A stretch of 5,177 nt of DNA from positions 1 through 5,177 of the forward strand of contig CANETM010000126.1 of the NCBI GenBank assembly GCA_947441205.1. Reading direction: 5' to 3'. Every line of letters begins with the position of its first letter. The first letter of the stretch is position 1. The translations under genes were made by a program, and so were the position numbers. This DNA is from Bacteroidota bacterium (GTDB taxonomy: Bacteria; Bacteroidota; Bacteroidia; Chitinophagales; Chitinophagaceae). A model generated the notes under the pieces. It did not search any database. It saw only the letters and a program-made list of their open reading frames with translations, and was not told where the DNA came from. Of the stretch, positions 1 to 5,177 are shown one piece after another.

Positions 1-1104
1 ATCTGTTCTTTTTAAAGTACTATCGTCATTAAAATAACTATATAATAAGGTAGCTTTTGAAAAATCTAAGCCATTATTTGCTGTAACTGTAAACCCTTTT
101 AAAGGGTCCTTCATTTTTAAGGTATCTACTAATTCAGACTCATCTAAATTTGTGATGTTATAAATGTGCGTTGGGTTAATGCCATTGGGTTGACTTAAGA
201 ATGGTTCAAAGTCAATTTTTGGTGCATTATAATTAAGTGTTTGGTCGTAGATAGTTCTTTTTATTTTTTCAGCCGAATTACTTCCTAAAAAGTTCTTCTT
301 TAAAGGGAAAGTTTGGTCTGTACCATAAATACCAAAGTTAGCAGCATGTACTATAGTATCCGAAATATTATCTACAACATAGTTGTATGCAAAACTGTTA
401 CCTTCAATTTTAGCCGTGAATCTTGAAAAAATTTGATCCGCTCTACCGTATAATACGTTAGTTGAAATATTGTAGTTCTTATAGCCATAAATACTATTGC
501 CGACAAATGAGTTATTGACAATCTCAAAATTCAGATGATCGCTCTTAAAGTCCTCGAAGTATAGGGATGCATTATTACCTGCGAATAAGTTTGCGTTAAT
601 TTTAAAGTTAACGTAGCTTGAATCTAAGTTAAAGTTAAAGGGAGTATTTAATACTTGAATAACCGACACCTTACCAATATTTTTGATAAAATGGTTATCA
701 GCAATGGTTACTAAATTTCTTTTCCAAGCAAAATCAAAAAATATAGGTAATTGCAAATTCTTAAACACTGCATTTTGAATCTCAACATTACTTGAATCAA
801 CGCCTTTAATAATTAAACCGACACCTTCGTATTTTGCTTTTCCGATAAATTCAATATTCTTGTTTGCACCCTTAATGTTTACTGCACCCTCTAAAACAAT
901 CACACCTGGATCTATGAATTCAATTTTAGCACCACCCTCAACGCTGAATTCACCCTTCACGGTAACTACGTTTTTGACAACGTGCGTACCACTTGAAAGT
1001 TTCAATGTGGGATAACTACCACTTAATGTGTCTTGCGATTTTACTTGACTAACAAAGCAAGTAAACAATACCACTAATATGCAAATACTTTTCAATCTTA
1101 ACAT
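1..1104 (-). CDS. Secreted parallel beta-helix repeat protein, partial (C-terminus beyond left edge)
   Basis: This frame is open for 368 codons from ATG at 1104-1102 to the first base of the window, with no stop, so the 3' end is missing. Residues 1-23 form a signal peptide: Arg/Lys near the start, a hydrophobic core ILVVLFTCFV, and a likely signal peptidase I site V-K-S|Q-D. Residues about 38-300 show the rhythm of a right-handed parallel beta-helix: short beta strands ending in N-x-F turns (NVEIQNAVF, ADNHFI, NANLF, VNNSF, EGNSF). The segment IDFEPFLSQPN at 297-307 resembles the strand that often closes such helices. From about 310 on, the sequence looks like the start of a different beta-rich domain. 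The start is only 4 nt after the GldM-like stop, so the genes are probably co-transcribed and translationally coupled. Beta-helix proteins act as polysaccharide lyases, adhesins or periplasmic scaffolds; no catalytic residues can be assigned, so the function is unknown. Gld/Por operons normally have gldN here; this is not GldN. Confidence 0.85.
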   Translation of the reverse strand, partial: MLRLKSICILVVLFTCFVSQVKSQDTLSGSYPTLKLSSGTHVVKNVVTVKGEFSVEGGAKIEFIDPGVIVLEGAVNIKGANKNIEFIGKAKYEGVGLIIKGVDSSNVEIQNAVFKNLQLPIFFDFAWKRNLVTIADNHFIKNIGKVSVIQVLNTPFNFNLDSSYVNFKINANLFAGNNASLYFEDFKSDHLNFEIVNNSFVGNSIYGYKNYNISTNVLYGRADQIFSRFTAKIEGNSFAYNYVVDNISDTIVHAANFGIYGTDQTFPLKKNFLGSNSAEKIKRTIYDQTLNYNAPKIDFEPFLSQPNGINPTHIYNITNLDESELVDTLKMKDPLKGFTVTANNGLDFSKATLLYSYFNDDSTLKRTD

Positions 1105-1108
1105 TACA

Positions 1109-2482
1109 TTAATCAATTATTTTATAAATAATAGGGGAAGCGGATCTAGTTGATCCATCTACTAATGACATATTTACGTTGTCAAAAATAAGAATATCAT
1201 TCTTTTTCAATGCACCAAATACTTTTTGAGCAGGTGATTGAAATAGTTCTCCATAGTTGTTAGCCGACTCCTCCTCTTTACCATTATGAATTCTAACAAC
1301 CTTGAAACTATTAATTCTACCAGGGAAATAATTCAAATTATTAATTTGCAATTTCGCCTCTAATCTTTCAGCACTTAATAAGTCTTTTGCACTAATTGTA
1401 TAATTACTAAGGTTATCCCCTTTAACCCTAACAACAGGATCTGGTATAGAGTTTACATTAATCTTTTTCTCGAATAATACTTTTTTGGTGCCTTTTCTTA
1501 AATCTAAAAATTTAAGTGTGTATTCACCCGTTTTTCCAAAAATTACACGGTAGTTTTTGTCATTCTTTATCAAATTAACTTTGGGTGAGATTTCCAAATC
1601 AAAGTCACGACCTAACATAAAGTCAAAGTCATTCAATAAAGTATTGTTTAAACCAACAAATATATTTTCAGTGCGAAGTGAGTAAAGAATTTTCTTAAAT
1701 AATTCATCGAAAATTTCGTCATTAACACTTACTACTTTTTGACCTGGTTGAATTATTTCCTCTTCTCTGTACTCTTTAACACTTGATTTTAATACATACA
1801 GTTTAGCGTTTAATTGAGAGAAGTAAGTAGCTTCATAACCAATCTCTGCCAAAGCCGCTTCTTGATAAACTAACTGCGCTTTGGTAATCAATAATTTTAT
1901 TCGCTCCAATTGCATGTAGCTAATGGAAGTAGGTTTATGGTAAAATAAGTAATAAGCCCAATCTTCCTGCTTTCCTTTAATAGTGGTTACGGATTTTTGC
2001 AAAGGAATAATAGAATCTAAAGATGATTCTAATTTAAATGGAGCTGCTTTGATATATCCTGATAAATCAAATAAATCTTTTTCCAAAAGCTTAACGCCTT
2101 TTTCAGATTTTAAAATTTCCTCAATTAAGTTTCTACTGTTAAACTGTTTGTAAATAGTTGTTTTGTTTTTCACAAATTCATCATCAACAAACTTTAAAAC
2201 ATTGTTTATGACAGCATAACTTTGTGTTAATCTTGTTCTTATTTTTAAGTAAGAAACGGCTTTGGGGCTTTTATTAATTACGTCTATATTATCTGTGATA
2301 ATCTTGTTACTAATATCTACTTTCTTTAACTCCTCTTTTTCAATTGATTGCAATGACTTAATTGTATAGATATTAGAATCCAGTACCGATATCTTGATAT
2401 TAATTACAGAGAAACAAATAAATACGATGTACAAAAGACTAATAATCTGGTATCTTTTGACGTCAACGTGACCTTCAGCCAT
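1109..2482 (-). CDS. GldM/PorM-family motor shaft protein, divergent, apparently lacking domain D2
   Basis: The 457-residue protein has a short cytoplasmic tail (1-12), one membrane helix (about 13-30, containing L-x-Y-x-VFI) and a periplasmic ectodomain. In the family, two GldM chains sit in the GldL ring and carry proton-motive-force-driven rotation across the periplasm. Aligned from memory on the YxVFI motif, Arg10 matches the conserved Arg of canonical GldM (R9 in Flavobacterium johnsoniae) and Asn28 the conserved Asn after the helix. Residues 35-235 are helical with the D1 signature, Trp175 followed by FYHKPT and a helix (191-215). Residues 273-344 fit D3 (NIFVGLNN resembles the usual VFYxGVxNP). 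Residues 345-457 open with IPDPV and are about the length of D4. Only about 35 residues lie between D1 and D3, whereas D2 is normally about 90, and canonical GldM is about 510-520 residues. The start lies 16 nt after the GldL-like stop, with no clear Shine-Dalgarno, as is usual in Bacteroidota. Family assignment is firm; belonging to the main type IX system is uncertain. Confidence 0.88.
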   Translation of the reverse strand: MAEGHVDVKRYQIISLLYIVFICFSVINIKISVLDSNIYTIKSLQSIEKEELKKVDISNKIITDNIDVINKSPKAVSYLKIRTRLTQSYAVINNVLKFVDDEFVKNKTTIYKQFNSRNLIEEILKSEKGVKLLEKDLFDLSGYIKAAPFKLESSLDSIIPLQKSVTTIKGKQEDWAYYLFYHKPTSISYMQLERIKLLITKAQLVYQEAALAEIGYEATYFSQLNAKLYVLKSSVKEYREEEIIQPGQKVVSVNDEIFDELFKKILYSLRTENIFVGLNNTLLNDFDFMLGRDFDLEISPKVNLIKNDKNYRVIFGKTGEYTLKFLDLRKGTKKVLFEKKINVNSIPDPVVRVKGDNLSNYTISAKDLLSAERLEAKLQINNLNYFPGRINSFKVVRIHNGKEEESANNYGELFQSPAQKVFGALKKNDILIFDNVNMSLVDGSTRSASPIIYKIID

Positions 2483-2498
2483 ATACTAGATTTTTATA

Positions 2499-4160
2499 TT
2501 AACTATATTGTTTGTACAATAAAATGAATGCTAATTGAGCGCCACTTGGAGCAGTATTAGTTTTATTTAAATGGTAGTTTAACTTAGTAAACACAACTTT
2601 TTTAGTGTCTTGTTCTTTTAAGTTAAACACTTGTAATAATTTAGACTTAGTAGCTACATTATCAGCAACTAATTTGTCAATTATTTGTTGAACATAACCT
2701 AAATTATTTAACTCTCCTTTTACAAATAACTCATTTAATACTACACTATACTCGTTACCTGGTCCGAAATATATAGTTTCAGCATAACAATTAACTACGT
2801 CATCAAGTGTAATTGTTAAGCTATCATCAACTTGGATTTCTAAAATATTTTTGAAAAGTTCTTGACCAACCATATTTTCTCTAAACGAAATGGCAGTTTG
2901 AACAATTGTTTTCAAGTATGAATAACCAGTGTTATTTGATAAATTAAATTTCAGTTTCTTAACCTTGATAAATAATTTTTTCTTCAACTCGTCAGACTGT
3001 GTTACTAGAATATTACTTAATGAAATAAACTCTTCTTCTGACTTAATAGAAACTTTTTGAATTAATTGCTCAACTAATAATTTATCCTTCAATTTAATCA
3101 TATCAGCAACACAATCAATATTAGGACTTATGATAAAGTCATTACCATAAAATTGTTTTGTGTGACTTAAAATAACTGCTTGTTCACCACCAAAAATTTG
3201 AGTTTCATTAATTTTTTTAGTTCTTACTGTGATTACCTCTCCTTCTTGTTCAAATACAAAATGATCTAAGAAAGCAGTGTAATTAACTATTTCAAAAGCC
3301 TTACTTAATAATTCCACTTCAAGCACACTTAATTCATGAGCTTTAGATAATGATAACTTGCTTAATTCAGGAACTGGCAACTTAACAGGGAATTGCAATA
3401 AAAATTGAATTGATTCTTTACTAGGAAGTTTTTTATCAAAAACTCTTTTGAATAATTTGCTAAGATTAAAATATTCTTCTGGATTTAAATTATCCCATTC
3501 TGGTTGGAAGAATAAATCTTTGGCTAAACTTAAAATATCCATTTGCTCCAACTGCCATAAGCTATGAGCTGGATTAATAACATTTGTATTTGCTTGAGGT
3601 GTTGCAGCAACTTTATTGGTGTTAATATCAATAGAAACACTTTTTGCTTGTGGTGCTTCAACTGGTTTAGTAATTACTTCAACAATAGGTCGGTTTGTTT
3701 GAGCTGTTGGTTGATCTGCTTTTGGAGTTTCAACTTGACCAATATTAATGGTAGCAGTTGTATGTTGTGGAACAACTTGTTGAGGTGCAAATGGGTCTTG
3801 TGCTGAACTATAAGTTGTCGGAGGAACTGTTGTACGAACACCAGTAGGTGTTGTTTCAGCTGCGCCTGATCCAGTTTGAATATTTATGTAAGTATCTTTT
3901 GCAGCAGCACTATTAGCAAGGTTACCTAAACCATCAGCTACTTTTGCTAAGGTTGCTTCTGTCGCAACTTCAGTTTTTTCTTCTACTTCAACATACTTAA
4001 TTGCAGATACACCAAATACCACAGCTTCAATTGCTAATCCACCTGTAATTAGGAGATCCTGAGCAGGCCACTCCAATAATTTTGCAATTACCCCAATCAA
4101 AATGACTACGGCAGCACCACTATAAAAAAGATTAAAGATGTCTAATTTCTTTTTTTTCAT
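2499..4160 (-). CDS. GldL/PorL-family inner-membrane motor protein with a large extra cytoplasmic domain
   Basis: The 553-residue protein begins with a GldL core. After a Lys-rich start, helix 1 (about 9-29) contains YSGAAVVI and Lys27; a short loop with W-P follows; helix 2 (about 36-54) contains GLAIEAVVFGVSA with Glu45. From memory of F. johnsoniae GldL, Tyr13, Lys27 and Glu45 match its Tyr13, Lys27 and Glu49, residues implicated in the proton path of the 5:2 GldLM motor. In the family both termini face the cytoplasm. Residues 60-88 are a short amphipathic stretch and 90-198 a Pro/Thr/Ala/Gln-rich linker. Residues 200-553 are a Leu/Lys-rich, mostly helical region with a beta-rich part near 303-345, which I do not recognise. 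Canonical GldL is about 215 residues and PorL about 300, so this is far longer. It is the first gene of the array with gldM-like and beta-helix genes; no gldK precedes it. The ATG at 4160 leaves the charged start and helix 1 intact. Confidence 0.9.
   Translation of the reverse strand: MKKKKLDIFNLFYSGAAVVILIGVIAKLLEWPAQDLLITGGLAIEAVVFGVSAIKYVEVEEKTEVATEATLAKVADGLGNLANSAAAKDTYINIQTGSGAAETTPTGVRTTVPPTTYSSAQDPFAPQQVVPQHTTATINIGQVETPKADQPTAQTNRPIVEVITKPVEAPQAKSVSIDINTNKVAATPQANTNVINPAHSLWQLEQMDILSLAKDLFFQPEWDNLNPEEYFNLSKLFKRVFDKKLPSKESIQFLLQFPVKLPVPELSKLSLSKAHELSVLEVELLSKAFEIVNYTAFLDHFVFEQEGEVITVRTKKINETQIFGGEQAVILSHTKQFYGNDFIISPNIDCVADMIKLKDKLLVEQLIQKVSIKSEEEFISLSNILVTQSDELKKKLFIKVKKLKFNLSNNTGYSYLKTIVQTAISFRENMVGQELFKNILEIQVDDSLTITLDDVVNCYAETIYFGPGNEYSVVLNELFVKGELNNLGYVQQIIDKLVADNVATKSKLLQVFNLKEQDTKKVVFTKLNYHLNKTNTAPSGAQLAFILLYKQYS
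2502..3563 (-). other. Unrecognised C-terminal cytoplasmic domain of the GldL-like protein
   Basis: Codons 200-553 form a region that is not part of canonical GldL. Most of it alternates hydrophobic and charged residues as in stacked helices, for example around 204-245, 264-295, 353-405 and 473-530. A segment near 303-345 looks beta-stranded (VFEQEGEVITVRT, then QAVILSHT). Two cysteines, at 350 and 458, are far apart and do not form a metal-binding motif. I see no Walker, HTH, GGDEF, kinase or nuclease signature. By GldL topology the domain should sit in the cytoplasm at the base of the motor. Its role as regulator, stator anchor or effector is unknown. Confidence 0.55.
3567..3878 (-). other. 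Low-complexity Pro/Thr/Ala/Gln linker inside the GldL-like protein
   Basis: Codons 95-198 encode a stretch rich in Pro, Thr, Ala, Gln and Val with almost no aromatic residues and few charges. This is the composition of a flexible tether between the membrane core and the C-terminal domain. Three loosely similar units can be seen, starting at residues 91 (YINIQTG), 137 (TINIGQV) and 176 (SIDINTN). Each is followed within 8-14 residues by a Thr-Pro or Gln-Pro. They may be degenerate short linear motifs, or simply biased composition. The opposite strand carries an open frame here only because of that composition. Confidence 0.6.
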
Positions 4161-4192
4161 ACTATTAATATTGATTATTAATTCAATTTTGG

Positions 4193-4218
4193 GCTCAAGA
4201 TATTTTAATTACTTGAGC
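4193..4218. repeat. Perfect 7-bp inverted repeat, possible operator or 5' leader hairpin
   Basis: GCTCAAG at 4193-4199 and CTTGAGC at 4212-4218 are exact reverse complements separated by 12 AT-rich bases. The element lies 32 nt upstream of the GldL-like start codon. It is not followed by a T tract on either strand, so it does not look like an intrinsic terminator. A regulator binding site or a hairpin in the mRNA leader fits better. No regulator can be named. Confidence 0.5.
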
Positions 4219-4221
4219 ATA

Positions 4222-4252
4222 CAATATCTATTCGAGAAAATTTTCTACCAAA
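4222..4252 (-). promoter_or_regulatory. Candidate Bacteroidota-type promoter for the GldL-like operon
   Basis: Reading the minus strand, TTTG at 4252-4249 is followed after 18 bases by TAGATATTG at 4230-4222. This approximates the Bacteroidota sigma-factor pattern (TTG, about 17-23 bases, TAnnTTTG), but the -7 box is imperfect. Transcription would begin near 4215-4218, at the edge of the 4193-4218 inverted repeat, giving a leader of about 55-60 nt. The region is so AT-rich that chance matches are likely. Confidence 0.3.
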
Positions 4253-4278
4253 TTATTAAAGCAAATTAATAAAATACG

Positions 4279-4309
4279 TTGTAAATGATTATGAAACACT
4301 GATTTACAA
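4279..4309. repeat. 8-bp inverted repeat in the spacer between peroxiredoxin and GldL-like genes
   Basis: TTGTAAAT at 4279-4286 and ATTTACAA at 4302-4309 are exact reverse complements around a 15-base centre. The stem is almost all A/T, so a hairpin would be weak, and neither side has a convincing T tract. It lies 119 bp upstream of the GldL-like start and 80 bp beyond the peroxiredoxin stop. It could be a regulator site or a weak transcript end; chance is also possible at this base composition. Confidence 0.4.
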
Positions 4310-4388
4310 TGAATTAACCTTTACAAAAAATTAAATTTGAAGGAAAAATGTAGAAAAAATAATAGAAAATGAAAAAAACTTACAAATG

Positions 4389-4853
4389 TTACCAGCCACT
4401 AAGCGTTAGTATCTCATTTGTATGCTCTTTTGTATCAGGTTTTTCTATAATATGTTGTACGATACCGGCTTCGTCAATTAAAAAGGTGGTACGACTTGTT
4501 CCCATATAAGTTTTACCCATAAATTTCTTCTGACCCCATAAATTATACTTGTCAACGATTTTCTTGTCTTCGTCGGCAATTAATGAAAATGGAAGTTCGT
4601 ATTTGTCAATGAATTTGACATGAGAGGCAACTGAATCAACGCTTACTCCTACAATTGCAATGCCTTTCTTAATTAATTTTTTATAATTATCGCGCAAATT
4701 GCAAGCCTGAGCGGTACAACCTGGCGTGTCGTCCTTTGGATAAAAGTATAAAACTACTTTTTGCCCTTTATAATCGGCCAATGCCACATTTTTTCCGTTT
4801 TGGTCTACCCCTTTAAATGCAGGAGCTTTTGTACCTTCTTTAATAACTGCCAT
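4389..4853 (-). CDS. bcp: Thioredoxin-dependent peroxiredoxin, Bcp/PrxQ type
   Basis: A complete 154-residue cytoplasmic peroxiredoxin of normal length for the Bcp/PrxQ group, which reduces hydrogen peroxide and organic hydroperoxides using thioredoxin. The active site is plain: YFYPKDDTPGCTAQAC, with peroxidatic Cys46 in the P-x3-T-x2-C motif (Pro39, Thr43) and the probable resolving Cys51 five residues later, the pattern of atypical 2-Cys enzymes. Arg121 in the GTSRTTFLID strand is the conserved active-site arginine. There is no signal peptide. The start MAVIKEGTKAPAF is typical for the family. The gene is divergent from carB across a 115-bp spacer. Its 3' end is 228 bp from the GldL-like start on the same strand, so read-through is possible but it is probably a separate unit. 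I found no convincing promoter or strong terminator. Nothing suggests a link to the motor genes. Confidence 0.96.
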   Translation of the reverse strand: MAVIKEGTKAPAFKGVDQNGKNVALADYKGQKVVLYFYPKDDTPGCTAQACNLRDNYKKLIKKGIAIVGVSVDSVASHVKFIDKYELPFSLIADEDKKIVDKYNLWGQKKFMGKTYMGTSRTTFLIDEAGIVQHIIEKPDTKEHTNEILTLSGW

Positions 4854-4899
4854 AATGCTTGAATTACGGTAAATATAGGACTAAATAGGGACAAAAATG

Positions 4900-4932
4900 T
4901 TTAGGAATTAAAAGCGGTAAAATACGCCTAAA
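4900..4932. repeat. 6-bp inverted repeat in the bcp-carB divergent promoter region
   Basis: TTTAGG at 4900-4905 and CCTAAA at 4927-4932 are exact reverse complements with 21 bases between them, just upstream of the carB promoter candidates. The centre also contains GTA-AAA-TAC. It could be an operator for either divergent gene, but six-base arms this far apart are weak evidence. Confidence 0.25.
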
Positions 4933-4938
4933 TTTTAT

Positions 4939-4963
4939 TAGATTTGCGCAATTTATATTTTTG
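4939..4963 (+). promoter_or_regulatory. Two overlapping TAnnTTTG -7 box candidates for carB
   Basis: TAGATTTG at 4939-4946 and TATTTTTG at 4956-4963 both match the Bacteroidota -7 consensus TAnnTTTG exactly. Neither has a TTG at the proper -33 distance. The first would give a leader of about 15-20 nt. The second lies only 5 bases before the ATG and would imply an almost or completely leaderless transcript. The first is more likely. Confidence 0.4.
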
Positions 4964-4968
4964 TAGCC

Positions 4969-5177
4969 ATGCCAAAAGACACATCCATAAAATCCGTATT
5001 AATTGTAGGTTCTGGACCCATCATTATTGGACAAGCCTGCGAATTTGATTATTCAGGTTCACAAGCTGCGCGTTCTTTAAGAGAGGAAGGAATCAAAGTT
5101 ATTTTAATTAATAGCAATCCGGCAACAATTATGACGGACCCTATGATGGCTGATAAAGTTTATTTATTGCCATTGAC
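4969..5177 (+). CDS. carB: Carbamoyl-phosphate synthase large subunit, N-terminal fragment
   Basis: The first 69 codons of CarB, cut by the right edge of the window; the full protein is normally about 1,070 residues or shorter. CarB makes carbamoyl phosphate from bicarbonate, ammonia (delivered by the CarA glutaminase) and two ATP, for pyrimidine and arginine synthesis in the cytoplasm. The fragment matches the family almost residue for residue: VLIVGSGPIIIGQACEFDYS (residues 10-29), then SGSQAARSLREEG and INSNPATIMTDP, the pre-ATP-grasp fold of the first carboxyphosphate half. The ATG at 4969-4971 gives the usual short MPKDTSIKS lead-in. No Shine-Dalgarno is visible. carA is not in view. The gene is transcribed away from the peroxiredoxin and is probably a separate housekeeping unit. 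Confidence 0.97.
   Translation, partial: MPKDTSIKSVLIVGSGPIIIGQACEFDYSGSQAARSLREEGIKVILINSNPATIMTDPMMADKVYLLPL

Noticed and set aside
1057..1068. Possible lipobox LFTC in the beta-helix protein signal peptide
   Set aside because: Thr before the Cys and Phe after Leu do not fit L-[AST]-[GAS]-C, and hydrophobic residues continue after the Cys. A signal peptidase I site seven residues later fits better.
1107..1109. ATG overlapping the GldM-like stop codon on the minus strand
   Set aside because: It is followed immediately by TAA, so it cannot start a protein; the real start is the ATG at 1104-1102.
3564..3806. Plus-strand open frame of 80 codons, Cys/Trp/Asn-rich
   Set aside because: It is antisense to the low-complexity linker of the GldL-like gene, and its odd composition is the mirror of Thr/Pro/Ala/Gln codons. 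There are no domain features and no promoter of its own.
1109..4160. ExbB/ExbD, TolQ/TolR, MotA/MotB or Zorya ZorA/ZorB identity for the two motor genes
   Set aside because: The two-helix core with GAAVVI and the Glu in GLxxEAxxF, plus the GldM MAxG...YxVFI start and IPDPV D4 entry, are specific to GldL/GldM. No peptidoglycan-binding OmpA-like domain is present.
4372..4388. T7 run on the minus strand just after the bcp stop as an intrinsic terminator
   Set aside because: Only a 4-bp CTTA/TAAG stem can be drawn before it, which is too weak for a terminator call.

Overview
The window looks like chromosomal DNA from a low-GC Bacteroidota bacterium (phylum assignment is inference). The supporting signs are GldL/GldM-family proteins, which are a hallmark of that phylum, no Shine-Dalgarno sequence in front of any start, TAnnTTTG-type promoter boxes, and a signal peptide that probably leaves Gln at the mature N-terminus. 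I cannot name a genus.

Layout. Positions 1-4160 hold three genes on the minus strand in one tight array, transcribed from high to low coordinates. First is a GldL/PorL-family inner-membrane motor protein (2499-4160). After a 16-nt gap comes a GldM/PorM-family periplasmic shaft protein (1109-2482). After a further 4-nt gap comes a secreted parallel beta-helix protein that runs off the left edge (1-1104). A 228-bp AT-rich spacer (4161-4388) with two inverted repeats separates this set from a minus-strand Bcp/PrxQ-type peroxiredoxin (4389-4853). A 115-bp divergent promoter region (4854-4968) leads to the start of plus-strand carB, the large subunit of carbamoyl-phosphate synthase (4969 to the right edge).

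How the genes may work together. In the type IX secretion/gliding system, GldL and GldM form a proton-driven rotary motor, and the canonical order is gldK-gldL-gldM-gldN. Here the pair stands without gldK upstream, and the gene directly after gldM is not gldN but a beta-helix export protein. The GldL homologue has the normal two-helix motor core with the expected Tyr, Lys and Glu. That core is followed by a Pro/Thr/Ala/Gln-rich linker and a cytoplasmic domain of about 350 residues that I do not recognise, making the protein more than twice the usual length. The GldM homologue keeps the N-terminal Arg, the D1 tryptophan motif and a D4-length C-terminus, but has almost no room for domain D2. The likeliest reading is a divergent, accessory GldLM-type motor with its own cytoplasmic module and its own envelope or surface partner. 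Peroxiredoxin and carB appear to be ordinary housekeeping neighbours.
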